Shown here one piece after another: positions 44,463 to 53,842 of a stretch of DNA of 64,000 nucleotides. The first letter of the stretch is position 1, and each line of letters opens with the position of its first letter. Source of the stretch: Vibrio splendidus 12E03 (GTDB lineage: Bacteria > Pseudomonadota > Gammaproteobacteria > Enterobacterales > Vibrionaceae); the NCBI RefSeq assembly GCF_000272105.2, contig NZ_AJZD02000360.1, positions 1-64,000 on the forward strand, read 5' to 3'. Position numbers and translations under genes: made by a program. Under the pieces are notes generated by a model. That model ran no database searches. It was given only the letters and a program-made list of their open reading frames with translations, and was not told where the DNA came from.

Positions 44463-46457
44463 ATGAAATTCATCAAGCAATTAGTGATGGTGTTCAGTCT
44501 TTTCTGTACCTTCATCACACCGGCTATCGCCAGTAATGCAATACCCGTTGGGATGAGTACAAGCACGACACTATCTCAACCAGTGACTAGTAACGATAAC
44601 GAAGTCACAATGCTATTTACCATCGACAAAGCGGAAGCCCTAAAAGCAGAAATCATCGTGCCGTTGGATGATGCAACCGTATATTTAGTAAAGCCTAACG
44701 GGCAAGTCGCAACATCATCCAATGATGTGCAAGCGAACATACTTTCAGGTGACACACAAAGTCCGCCGCTACCGGGCAGCTATTTATTTTTGCCTGAAGT
44801 AACTAACCCTGAACCTGGCGAATGGAAGATCGTCGTTGATTTTCCAAACCCAAGTTACAACACAGTAATTATTGCTCAGGTTGCGATCCAATCCCCTATT
44901 GCGTTTGGCATGGCGATAGCTGCAAACCAATTTGTGGTCGGTGAACCAGTTCCCGTTTCTGCATTACTGACAAACAAAGGGAATCCAATCACAGGTGCCC
45001 AAACCAGCGCAGTGATCATTGATGAAGCTGGAATAAAAACACGCCTGACGCTTAAAGATGAGGGTGTCAATTTCGATGCTATTGCTAAAGATGGTGTCTA
45101 CAGCAATATTTTCGTTCCACCCGCTGAAGGGGATTATCTAATTGAAGGCATAACGTCTTTTGAAGAATATGGAACAACTATCACTCGCCAGACAAGTAAA
45201 AAAATCCACGTACTACCCTCTGACATTGAATTTGTCAGCCTCTCACTCGCTCCACTGTTTTCCTCTGAAGGCTGTGTTATTGCCTTAGAGCAGCGCTTGG
45301 AACTTGATGTTAAATCCGCGGGGGATTTTGCCATTCATGGTTACCTCACCGATGGAATTGACGAGCTGAACACAAGCAAACGTCTGCAACTCAAACCTGC
45401 GAAGCAAATCGTCAATCTACAGTACTCAACTGAAGATATTTTTGGCGCGTTTGATTCAGCGTCTACTTTGACCTCCAACCCGACGATCATCTACGCAATC
45501 ACTCAAGATGACATACGAATTTCAGCTCCTCGAATTCAGTTTGAAGAATTTATTGATTTAGCATCTTTTGAGCGTTGCCGCGAACCGATTGAAGTCACGG
45601 GGAGTTTAGTCACCACACCGACTATGTCGCAAGATGGAACCTACATTGATTCGCTGAGTTTTGAGTTTCCTATCCATGTTATGCGCAGTGGAACTTACAC
45701 AGGTTCGGTAAATATCGTTGGTGCAGCCGGAGAGTATTTAGAGCTAGTGAGTTTCCAAGAACCGCTTGAGGCTGGCGAAAACACCATCAAGTTTACCGTT
45801 CCTTGTGACACGTTTAAGCAAGCCGATGGTCCTTATGAACTGAACGCACTGCTAATCTACAGTGGCGTTGACTCCTATCGACAAGGAGTTCTCGGTCAAA
45901 CTCCACCATACCAAGCCTCTGATTTCAGTCCGCCAGTGAATGTGACCCTCCCCTCTAACCTATTCGGTTTGGAAAGAGAAAACTGGCAAGCAACCCCGGC
46001 AACACAAGTCACGCAACATCGTGTCGGTGGTTACTTAAGAGCGGGGGCTTCAATCCCATACGACTACGAAACACTAGCGAGTTTTGACTTAAGTGAGGTT
46101 CGAGGGAAAATTAAACAGGCAACGCTTATTGTTGATTTCGGAGATTCAACTCTTCAATTTCCATTCTACAATGTAACTGCGCATATCGTTAATCAAACTT
46201 GGTCTCCAAACACACTGGATTACGACACGTTCTGTGAGTCTTTTACAATATGTGCAGCATGGAGTAATCCACTCACTACATTCAACAACGTAGAAGCAGG
46301 TCAAACGCTTAGGTTTACCAACTCTAAACTATTAGAAGCATTAAATGAGAAGAGAGTGTCTGGGTTGAACAAACTAGATATTGCTCTTACCTCTTCTCCC
46401 TATGAAAGAAGTTTCTTCATTAACGTTAAGCAGGTGTCATTATTCATCGAGTACTGA
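44463..46457 (+). CDS. Large secreted multidomain beta protein (Ig-like plus DNRLRE-like C-domain)
   Basis: A 664-residue protein starting at the ATG at 44463 with GGAG 8 bp upstream; a GTG at 44454 would add three residues. After a signal peptide (MVFSLFCTFITPAIA-SN) comes a domain with YLVKPNGQVATS and PEPGEWKIVVDFPNP (about 55-150, like pre-peptidase/vWA-associated folds), an Ig-like domain with TRLTLKDEGVNFDAIAKDGV (calcium-style GxY pattern), and a C-terminal DNRLRE-like domain (about 510-664: YLRAGASIPYDYETLASFDL). It may bind substrate or the surface for the upstream hydrolase. I assign no enzyme activity. Confidence 0.72.
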   Translation: MKFIKQLVMVFSLFCTFITPAIASNAIPVGMSTSTTLSQPVTSNDNEVTMLFTIDKAEALKAEIIVPLDDATVYLVKPNGQVATSSNDVQANILSGDTQSPPLPGSYLFLPEVTNPEPGEWKIVVDFPNPSYNTVIIAQVAIQSPIAFGMAIAANQFVVGEPVPVSALLTNKGNPITGAQTSAVIIDEAGIKTRLTLKDEGVNFDAIAKDGVYSNIFVPPAEGDYLIEGITSFEEYGTTITRQTSKKIHVLPSDIEFVSLSLAPLFSSEGCVIALEQRLELDVKSAGDFAIHGYLTDGIDELNTSKRLQLKPAKQIVNLQYSTEDIFGAFDSASTLTSNPTIIYAITQDDIRISAPRIQFEEFIDLASFERCREPIEVTGSLVTTPTMSQDGTYIDSLSFEFPIHVMRSGTYTGSVNIVGAAGEYLELVSFQEPLEAGENTIKFTVPCDTFKQADGPYELNALLIYSGVDSYRQGVLGQTPPYQASDFSPPVNVTLPSNLFGLERENWQATPATQVTQHRVGGYLRAGASIPYDYETLASFDLSEVRGKIKQATLIVDFGDSTLQFPFYNVTAHIVNQTWSPNTLDYDTFCESFTICAAWSNPLTTFNNVEAGQTLRFTNSKLLEALNEKRVSGLNKLDIALTSSPYERSFFINVKQVSLFIEY

Positions 46458-46479
46458 TCCTAAAACTGAAATAGAATAA

Positions 46480-46513
46480 GGCCATGCCCAAGGTATCGCT
46501 TTGGGCATGGCTT
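46480..46513 (+). terminator. Terminator after the lipase operon
   Basis: GCCATGCCCAA (46481-46491) pairs with TTGGGCATGGC (46501-46511). The tail has few T residues, so efficiency is uncertain. The rest of the gap to 46924 shows no gene. Confidence 0.7.
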
Positions 46514-46924
46514 CTCAGAGTGAACAGTGATGAACTTTGCAAGCTTCATATGTTTATTCTGTTAGAGCAGACTATGCCAGCCCCTCAACAGTAGTGATAA
46601 AACACGCTAATCACTATAGACTCCATCAACCAACAAAATGAGATCGAAGTTTTATCCAAAAAGGCCAGTAGTCCCAACAACCGGGTGACTCCACAGATCT
46701 ATCCATCCCATCACCAATTTTTTAGGTGACTTTAAAGATGCCCCTACACTAGTCTGATAGCTAAAGTTAGAATAGACCCGTTAAGTATCATCGATTTACA
46801 AAACAGAGCCAAAATATCTAAATAAAAACAGTGAGAAGCGATACAATAATCAAGTTGCAAAATTGCAGCGTGGGACACCTGCCCACTGACAGCCCATTCA
46901 CAGAGAACCATAAAGTAGCCTCAC

Positions 46925-47428
46925 ATGTCTAAAGAACCCGGTTTCACCACAGAATACACCCTCGACAAGACGTTTTTTGCAGAGTGTTATGATCAAACTA
47001 GCCTTCCGACTCAGTTTCCAAAAGCCTATCTAAAGGGAATATTATTTCTTATTTTTGGTGTGGTTCTACTAGAGTTTGAACTATTACCTAATGGCTACGT
47101 TGGTTGGTTCTTCATTGTTTTGAGTGTGATTGAAGCATTCAGTGTGTACTGCAAAAGAACTTGGTGGTTGTGGAGACAAAAAATCAGCTCAGGCGCTGGC
47201 AGTAAAATAGTCTTTCAAGGTGATGCTAACGGAGTAAGTTACAAAAACCACAAAGCGACCAACACCATCGCGTGGAGTGACATCGACCAACTTGAGCAGA
47301 CCGATCTTGGTTTTATCCTGCATATCGGTAAACAACGCCAATATGTGAGTAAATCTTGTTTAACTGATGAAGCCATTGCCTTCATGATTGAACAACACGA
47401 AGCTTCCAACGCTCCTAAAACGCCCTAA
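46925..47428 (+). CDS. YcxB-family membrane-associated protein
   Basis: A 167-residue protein with an N-terminal soluble stretch (FTTEYTLDKTFFAECYDQ), two membrane segments (about 38-58 and 60-78), and a YcxB-like PH-fold C-terminal domain with IVFQGDANGVSYKNHKATNTI and IAWSDIDQLEQTDLGFIL. Family members are uncharacterised. It ends with a strong terminator at 47445, and the next gene starts after it. Confidence 0.82.
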   Translation: MSKEPGFTTEYTLDKTFFAECYDQTSLPTQFPKAYLKGILFLIFGVVLLEFELLPNGYVGWFFIVLSVIEAFSVYCKRTWWLWRQKISSGAGSKIVFQGDANGVSYKNHKATNTIAWSDIDQLEQTDLGFILHIGKQRQYVSKSCLTDEAIAFMIEQHEASNAPKTP

Positions 47429-47444
47429 GCAAACTAATACCAAT

Positions 47445-47473
47445 AAATGCCTGCCAATTTGGCAGGCATTTTT
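47445..47473 (+). terminator. Terminator after the YcxB gene
   Basis: AAATGCCTGCC (47445-47455) pairs with GGCAGGCATTT (47461-47471), then TT. It lies before the true start of the phosphodiesterase gene, which excludes an upstream start for that gene. Confidence 0.9.
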
Positions 47474-47515
47474 CTATCACCGATGGCAAGTGAATGGAAT
47501 AATCGGATAACACCA

Positions 47516-48241
47516 ATGACTACCGTATATCAAATCAGTGACTGTCACCTTTCAGATGAATCCAGCTACGAGAACTTGCGTAAAGCCTTGGAACACGTCG
47601 CTAACGATCCAACCTGTGAGACCATTTTCCTGACCGGTGATATCTGCTGTAACCCCAAACCGGGTGACTACGTTCGATTGGAAGCCTTCATTAGGCAACA
47701 CCTTAACGATAAGTCTATTTACGCGATTGCGGGCAACCATGACGACTCTGCCTTAATGCGTACTGAGCTAAAAGGCTCGACGATTCTCCTCGCCGATAAA
47801 GCGATTATCAATGGACAAGAATTCGTATTTCTGGACTCTAGCGACAAGCCGCTTGATAGCCGACATCCATTAGGTTCAGGGCGTATTAATAACCGTGGAA
47901 TAGCTCGTCTAAAAGAGCAACTGAGAAAGGCCGATGCTCCCATTGTTGTTGTCCACCACCCTATCATTCCCGTCGGTTCTGAGTGGATGAAAGCGATCCG
48001 TTTGGAAAACGATGCCGAGGTAATGAAGGTGCTTCGCAAGTATCGCGTGCGAGACGTTATTTGTGGTCACGGCCATGATGGGATAACAGTTACACAACAA
48101 GGCGTAACCCAATATATGGCACCTTCAACCGCCTATGGGTTTGACCACTCTATCAATGAATACAATCGCAGCGAAAAGGTAGGATTGAGTCGAATTCGTT
48201 TGTCGGCTAATTCAATCGATTATCAGGCTGTGTATTTTTAA
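47516..48241 (+). CDS. CpdA-like metallophosphoesterase (cyclic nucleotide phosphodiesterase type)
   Basis: A 241-residue protein from the ATG at 47516; a longer frame upstream runs through a terminator and is rejected. The calcineurin-like motifs are complete: QISDCHL (D-x-H), FLTGDICC (GD), IAGNHDD (GNHD), VVVHHP and CGHGHDG (GHxH). Close relatives hydrolyse 3',5'-cAMP (CpdA). A vibrio's main cpdA usually sits near tolC/parE, so this may be a paralogue; its substrate is not settled by sequence. Confidence 0.85.
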   Translation: MTTVYQISDCHLSDESSYENLRKALEHVANDPTCETIFLTGDICCNPKPGDYVRLEAFIRQHLNDKSIYAIAGNHDDSALMRTELKGSTILLADKAIINGQEFVFLDSSDKPLDSRHPLGSGRINNRGIARLKEQLRKADAPIVVVHHPIIPVGSEWMKAIRLENDAEVMKVLRKYRVRDVICGHGHDGITVTQQGVTQYMAPSTAYGFDHSINEYNRSEKVGLSRIRLSANSIDYQAVYF

Positions 48242-48407
48242 CATTGAACTGAGTTCAAAAGAATGGAACCCAATGTAAATGATGAATCCAACATTTACAG
48301 AGAATATAAATCACCATCAAACTCCAGACATTAGAGTAAAAACTCATTTGAGAGCATTCAAACTAAAATGTTAGCGTGATGTTACAAACACAAACATCGG
48401 GCGCGAC

Positions 48408-49610
48408 ATGCAGCAAATAAAACTCTTAAACCGCGCTACCTTTGCAGGATTTGCAGCAACATTAGTTGGGAATGGCATTGGCCGCTTTGCCTACATTGCC
48501 TTGATGCCAGTGCTCATACAGAGCGGATGGTTCTCAAGTGAAGATGCCTCAACCCTTGGCGCTGCAACGCTGATCGACTATATCTTTGGAGCTCCCACTT
48601 CAAGCTTTCTACAGCGATACTATTCAACCGGTACACTCATACGTGCCTCTCTGTTATTGAGCAGCTTTAGTTATCTTGGTTGCGCCTTAAAGTCTGCCCC
48701 CTTCGAATGGTTTTTAACACTGAGAACCATTGCTGGAATATCAGGAGCCATTCTTATGGTGCTCGCTCCCCCGATGATCGCTAGCCTTCACCCAAAAGAG
48801 ATGAAAGCGAGAATCAGTGGCGTCGTATTTTCAGGGATTGGGCTTGGTGCCATGATCTCAGGAACGATCATACCTCTTCTGATCTATCAAAGTGTGGAAA
48901 GCGCATGGTTAGGGATGGGAGTCATCGCTTTTCTAGCAACGGTTCTGACATGGAAAACATGGAGTCTTGAGGCTAAACAGAGTCATTGTGCAATGAGCCC
49001 AGCTTCATTTAAGGACTTATCTAAGCGTAAACGTACGAGTATTCGATTTGTACTTTTAGCCTATACCTTTAGCGCAATTGGTTACTTACCTCATACCCTT
49101 TTTTGGGTCGACTATATTGTTCGTGAGTTAGGGATGAGTTTTACAAGTGGCGGCTTTTATTGGGCCGTATTTGGCATCGGAGCGGCGATTGGACCGATAG
49201 TGACAGGAGTATTGGGTGATAAGGTTGGGCTCAAAAAAGCGCTATTAGCTGCCTTTATTTGTAAGGCGATTGGCGTTGCACTTCCGTTAATGAACACAGG
49301 TGAAGTTGCACTTTTTGTTTCGTCGCTACTCGTCGGTATGTTCACTCCGGGTATCGTAACACTCGTATCAACTTACACTTTAGAACTCGTTGGAACACAG
49401 CTCCATACGAAATCTTGGGGAGCCATGACAATGGGTTTTGCTATTTCCCAAGGCGTGGTTGGCTTTGTTATGGCTCATTACGCACCACAGTTAAGCAGCT
49501 ATAACATCCTATTTATGGTCAGTACGAGTGCACTAATCTTGTCGATAGTCTGCATTGCCTTTACATCAACCAAACAGCAATCATTAAACACTGCTCAAAC
49601 AAATTCTTAG
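48408..49610 (+). CDS. YbfB/YjiJ-family MFS transporter
   Basis: A 400-residue major facilitator with about twelve membrane segments. The start LVGNGIGRFAYIALMPVLIQ contains the GIGRFAY signature of the YbfB/YjiJ family. The duplicated family loop GVLGDKVGLKKALL lies near residue 270. The substrate is unknown. The gene is followed after 14 bp by a glutathione S-transferase gene, so export of a conjugate or a linked detoxification step is plausible. Confidence 0.88.
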   Translation: MQQIKLLNRATFAGFAATLVGNGIGRFAYIALMPVLIQSGWFSSEDASTLGAATLIDYIFGAPTSSFLQRYYSTGTLIRASLLLSSFSYLGCALKSAPFEWFLTLRTIAGISGAILMVLAPPMIASLHPKEMKARISGVVFSGIGLGAMISGTIIPLLIYQSVESAWLGMGVIAFLATVLTWKTWSLEAKQSHCAMSPASFKDLSKRKRTSIRFVLLAYTFSAIGYLPHTLFWVDYIVRELGMSFTSGGFYWAVFGIGAAIGPIVTGVLGDKVGLKKALLAAFICKAIGVALPLMNTGEVALFVSSLLVGMFTPGIVTLVSTYTLELVGTQLHTKSWGAMTMGFAISQGVVGFVMAHYAPQLSSYNILFMVSTSALILSIVCIAFTSTKQQSLNTAQTNS

Positions 49611-49624
49611 CAAAGGAATCGCTC

Positions 49625-50254
49625 ATGAAACTGTACTTAAATGATACCTCACCATTCTCACGAGCGGTGTTGGCCACTGCCTATCTGTGCAATGCGCCAC
49701 TTAAACTTGAATGGGTCGATCCATGGCAAACACCCCAAGCATTAGTCACAATCAATCCATTTAGTACCATCCCGGTTCTTGAAACTCATGAGGGTATTGC
49801 GCTCACCGAGAGCTTGATGATCTGCGAGTTTCTATTGCAGGCTTACCCAACTAAGATACTCACAGCAACCAACACTAGTGATAGTAAGCGCATGTCGTTA
49901 TTGGGGATGAGTAAAACCCTCATGGAAGTAGCCTTTCGTTGCGCTGCATTGAGCCGCTTTGACGCTGAAAAAAATGTGCTGACAGTTAGAGCAAAGGAAG
50001 GTATTCAAAGAAGCGTTCAAGCACTTATCGAGCAACTGAATAACACTCATGATTTACTGCAGCCCGATTTCTCGACGTTGTACCTGCACGTTGCATTAGA
50101 TTACGTTCTGTTCAGGCACGCGAGTTTACTCTCAGTTAGAGAAGTAGATACCCTCTCCACCGCCTTACAAAGTTCCCCTTTCACAGACACACTCGCAAAG
50201 TTAAGCCTAGAAGCGCTTTCCAATAAACCAAGCTTTAGCGAGCTATACCAATAG
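49625..50254 (+). CDS. Glutathione S-transferase family protein
   Basis: A 209-residue protein with a thioredoxin-like N-domain: LYLNDTSPFSRAVLATAYL, with Ser10 or Thr8 near the place of the catalytic residue, NPFSTIPVLETHEGIALTES (cis-Pro and the glutathione-contact ES), and a helical C-domain. RBS AAAGGAA precedes ATG. It sits in a likely operon with the YbfB/YjiJ transporter. Activity could be conjugation or reductive; not determinable here. Confidence 0.88.
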   Translation: MKLYLNDTSPFSRAVLATAYLCNAPLKLEWVDPWQTPQALVTINPFSTIPVLETHEGIALTESLMICEFLLQAYPTKILTATNTSDSKRMSLLGMSKTLMEVAFRCAALSRFDAEKNVLTVRAKEGIQRSVQALIEQLNNTHDLLQPDFSTLYLHVALDYVLFRHASLLSVREVDTLSTALQSSPFTDTLAKLSLEALSNKPSFSELYQ

Positions 50255-50356
50255 AAGAGGCTTGCAGCGATTCAATTTATCAATCTGTGATTGAAACCAG
50301 CACAATCAGGAGGTTTGGCGTTACACTGAACGAGACATAATAAGTAAAGAGGGCCT

Positions 50357-52399
50357 ATGACGTTTTCTCCTGCCATTCTGCGTAAAATCTGGTACTCCCC
50401 TTCGATTAACTTAGGGCTTCGCGCCACCAGTGCCATTGTGTTGTTTCTTGGTTTAGGGGTGTTGTCGAATCACCTCAACATCGCAATGACCGCGCTAATG
50501 ACTATGCCAGCGGCTTTAATTAGCGGTCTTGATGCAGCAGGCCCAAGGCGGTGGACACGTTTTTCGATTACCGCAACCGCTTGGGGAATCACTTTAGCCG
50601 TCAGTTACGTCCTGTTGAACAGTGGGCTTCCTTTATGGTTAACCTACGGCGCAATGGGTGCCTTACTTGCCAGTGCGGCGGTCAACGGTCCATTCTGGGC
50701 ACGGCTAGGCATGTCCAGCCTCTTAATTGCTGTCGTTACCCTATCACTTCATAATTCCAACACAGCGCTAAGCTTGTACCCAATGCTGGTACTTGGCCCT
50801 CTTACTTTTGCTCTATTTAGCTGGCTTTGGTTTGCCCTGTGGAAACACTATGCGCTTCGCGTGTGTTTATCTGCGATTTACGAGACGTTGGCAGACTACA
50901 TCCAATATCGCCAAGCTTTCTTATTAGGTGGCGAAAATGAAGCGCCCAAAAGACGCATCAAATACCAGCTCATCGAGTTGCTCCAACAGGCGCTTCAGTC
51001 CGAATCTTTTCGCTCTAAACACGAAGATGCAAACTCGCTCCGACAAGCCCTATTTCTCGCGCTCGATACATTTGAAGTGATACTCAGCAGCCATACAAGT
51101 AACCCGGATTTATTGAGCCAGTTTCAATCAAGTAAGGAAAAGCGTGACTTGTTATTGGTTTGGAGCCAACATTGTCAGCAAAGGCTAAGACACAAAGCCA
51201 AACAGCTTTTGCACAACACGAATGAAGAGATGAAGCACTTAAGCTCATTAGAACAAGAAGCCGATGACTTGATTGAAGCGGTAAAGCTTGAAGAGCAACC
51301 CCGCTTTCGCTATTGGGCATACGCAGTGAAGCACATTTCTCGTCGTATTGAGCTTAACGAACCCGCCTATGAACGCTCTTTTGAAGTGCAGCCGTTCGAA
51401 TTGTCGTTTCGTCTGCCAAGCCGAGGCAATCCGATTTGGCGTCATGTTACCCGTGTTGGTTTGATGTTCGCGCTTGGTGCTGGAATTGCCGAATACTTTG
51501 AGTTGATTCGCCCTGACTGGGTGTTGATTTCGATGTTAATGGTGATTCAACCAAGCTTCTTGGCGACACGCAGTAAAACTTGGCAACGCTGTTTAGGCAC
51601 GGCACTTGGTGTCCTGTTTGCGACTTCCTTGATTCATATTGGCGTGCCAACGACCGCGATGTATACGCTGATGGTCATCCTCTTACCCGTCGCGATGCTT
51701 AATATCATGCGGAATTACTCGCTAGCAATTGGTTGTATTACCGCGCTATTGATTTTGATTTATCAGACGATGGCGCATCAAGGGCTCGATTTTGCCGCGC
51801 CACGCTTGATCGACAACATCGTGGGGGGCGCCATTGTCCTACTCGGTTATGGTTTGTTATGGCCGCAATGGAGAGGCAAAGAGATCCACAACCAAGCGTT
51901 AACGGCTCTGAACAGTTCAAAAAGCTTGTTTGTGTATTGCTATGAACAACTGCAAGTCGACCCTGAACAACGCGACCACATGGACTTAACCAAGCAACGT
52001 GCTGCCATGCTCACCGCCGAAAGCGACCTAGAACTCATCTATAACGAAATGCAACAAGAGCCAAGACACACTCGCGCCGATCCCCATTATTATGAAGATA
52101 TGCTGAGTCACTATCGATTATTGAGCCATTATCTTTGCCTGCTGATTCCACTCATCAGAACAGGCACGCAATACCAAGGAACTCAACAAGTCGAACACTT
52201 AATTCATGATGCGATGAACGCATTGGTCAATACCATTCGTGATAACCACGTCCATGAGCTACCCGCGCTAACCAATAAAACAGATACCGACCACCTCTCC
52301 TCCACAACAAGTCAACGCTCAGTAGAAGAAATCATTTGGTTGGCATTGATGACGATAAAACAAATGCACGATTTAGTTAGGCGCAATCTGGAAAGCTGA
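50357..52399 (+). CDS. YccS/YhfK-type FUSC-family membrane protein (putative aromatic acid exporter)
   Basis: A 680-residue protein with two clusters of membrane segments (about 20-165 and 365-505) separated by a soluble helical region, and a C-terminal soluble domain. This is the repeated FUSC architecture seen in YccS and AaeB. Typical pieces are RKIWYSPSINLGLRATSAIV and RPDWVLISMLMVIQPSFLATRSKTWQRC (in parts). RBS AGAGGG lies 5 bp before ATG. Such proteins probably export aromatic carboxylates or similar compounds. No regulator is adjacent. Confidence 0.85.
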   Translation: MTFSPAILRKIWYSPSINLGLRATSAIVLFLGLGVLSNHLNIAMTALMTMPAALISGLDAAGPRRWTRFSITATAWGITLAVSYVLLNSGLPLWLTYGAMGALLASAAVNGPFWARLGMSSLLIAVVTLSLHNSNTALSLYPMLVLGPLTFALFSWLWFALWKHYALRVCLSAIYETLADYIQYRQAFLLGGENEAPKRRIKYQLIELLQQALQSESFRSKHEDANSLRQALFLALDTFEVILSSHTSNPDLLSQFQSSKEKRDLLLVWSQHCQQRLRHKAKQLLHNTNEEMKHLSSLEQEADDLIEAVKLEEQPRFRYWAYAVKHISRRIELNEPAYERSFEVQPFELSFRLPSRGNPIWRHVTRVGLMFALGAGIAEYFELIRPDWVLISMLMVIQPSFLATRSKTWQRCLGTALGVLFATSLIHIGVPTTAMYTLMVILLPVAMLNIMRNYSLAIGCITALLILIYQTMAHQGLDFAAPRLIDNIVGGAIVLLGYGLLWPQWRGKEIHNQALTALNSSKSLFVYCYEQLQVDPEQRDHMDLTKQRAAMLTAESDLELIYNEMQQEPRHTRADPHYYEDMLSHYRLLSHYLCLLIPLIRTGTQYQGTQQVEHLIHDAMNALVNTIRDNHVHELPALTNKTDTDHLSSTTSQRSVEEIIWLALMTIKQMHDLVRRNLES

Positions 52400-52649
52400 A
52401 TTCAAGACTTAAATACCAATAACGAATCAGATTTCGCTCTGTATTTTTAGAGCGAAGTGTTTGGCACGCTTTGAGGAACAGGCTTGTTAAAAAATGGCCG
52501 ACACATATTTGCTCCAGAACAAGTTAGATTAAATATCTATACACAATTTAAGGATCATTAAACACGGAAATTTCCGATTCTGATTCAACACATTTGCTAT
52601 CATCTTGTGCTGATACATGTTAGCGCTGCGATTTGAATCCGCGTGGAAC

Positions 52650-53174
52650 TTAGAGGTTGTAGTCAAATTGACCAGACATCACATAAGAAAGTTCAAGCTC
52701 GGCTCTATATCGAACATCTTCATCATTTATCCCAAATTCTCTAATCTCTTTAAGTACGGGAAACGACATGGCAGTTAGCACTTCTGATAGACTATCTCTA
52801 TCAGGTTGAGATCCTAACAAATTTTTAATTTTCTCACTGAAGAACTCAGGGTGTCTTTTCAGAATTTCTCTGATTATCAGATGCTTGGTGGATTTGTGAG
52901 GGTGGTAATGTGCAATGTCACTAGTGTATGGGGTGTATACGACATTACCACCACGACCAGATAAAGGACGCGGAACAGGTGGAGATGAAAGACGTTGTTG
53001 GATAATTCGATTAGGTTCCTTAATGTCTACTTCGTAAGTATGATTACTATATGAAAACTCGCAAAAATATGGTTCTTTAATCCTATCGTCTGAATCTCGA
53101 GTTTGGATTGTAGATACCTTTCTACAACATTTTTCAGAAATATTAATAGAGTATTTTTTGCATGCCTTAATGTT
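52650..53174 (-). pseudogene. N-terminally truncated gene fragment with no start codon
   Basis: Reading the minus strand, the frame is open for 174 codons, from just inside the truncated LysR gene to a TAA at 52650, with no ATG, GTG or usable TTG near its beginning. The product has protein-like composition: ISEKCCRKVSTIQTRD, EPYFCEFSYSNHTYEVDIKE, RLSSPPVPRPLSGRGGNVV, STKHLIIREILKRHPEFF, ending MSGQFDYNL. I do not recognise the family. It overlaps the LysR 3' end by 8 bp, so a deletion or insertion seems to have joined the 5' half of one gene to the 3' part of another. Confidence 0.6.
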
Positions 53175-53748
53175 TCAAATCCGTAATCTTAAAAGGCTTA
53201 GAAGATGTATGAAGAAGTTTGGGTGAAGCCACAACAACACTAGTCCAACGCTTAATCTCTTTCGCTATCCAATTGTTATCCTCTAGCTTCCCTCGATGAA
53301 AACTCAAAATAACGTCAAACCCGTCAAGCGGATCCTCTTTAGGGCTCATACTCGTATCACAACATAATGAAATAGATGGATATTGAGTACAAAACGAAAC
53401 GACGGCTTGGGCCAAGTCAGGTGAGTCTGGCATTAAAACATTGAGTTGCCCTATGACTTCACGAGAGTGTTGTGTCACCTCCTCAAGAGCATCATTGAGT
53501 TTATCCAACAATGGCTGAGTTCGTAGATAGAGGTGGTCCCCTGCTTCTGTCGAAGAAATTCGGCGAGTCGTTCTATCAAAAAGTCGAGCATCCAGCTGCT
53601 CTTCTAGCAACGCGATATGACGACTGACGTTTGAGGTCGGCAAACACAGAAACTCCGCAGCTCTCTTAAAGCTATTGTTCTCATAGACACAGTGAAAACT
53701 TTTTAGCCATTGTTGATCAACCTTCTCAAGCATTCCCATTAATCCCAC
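53167..53748 (-). pseudogene. LysR-family regulator, truncated at the 3' end
   Basis: 193 residues against about 300 for the family. The N-terminal winged helix is intact (FHCVYENNSFKRAAEFLCL, TSNVSRHIALLEEQLDARLF) and the effector domain begins (LNVLMPDSPDLAQAVVSF) but stops after KPFKITDLKH, where LysR proteins normally continue into the second half of the domain. The break abuts an unrelated gene fragment. It may still bind DNA but should have lost effector response. It is divergent from the accD paralogue, with starts about 95 bp apart, so it once may have controlled that gene. Confidence 0.8.
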
Positions 53749-53842
53749 CCAGTTGGATTATAAAGCCAATATTAGCCACTTTATTACCAGAAACAGGCTT
53801 ATACAATACTCATCATTAAAAGTGAACTGGATAAGGTTTCCA

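Noticed and set aside
47447..47515. Longer start for the CpdA-like gene
   Set aside because: It runs through a strong terminator hairpin of the preceding gene; MTTVYQISDCHL is the natural family start.
53753..53842. Longer start for the accD paralogue
   Set aside because: AccD proteins begin at MSWLEK; the upstream 30 codons have no conserved sequence and lie in the divergent promoter.
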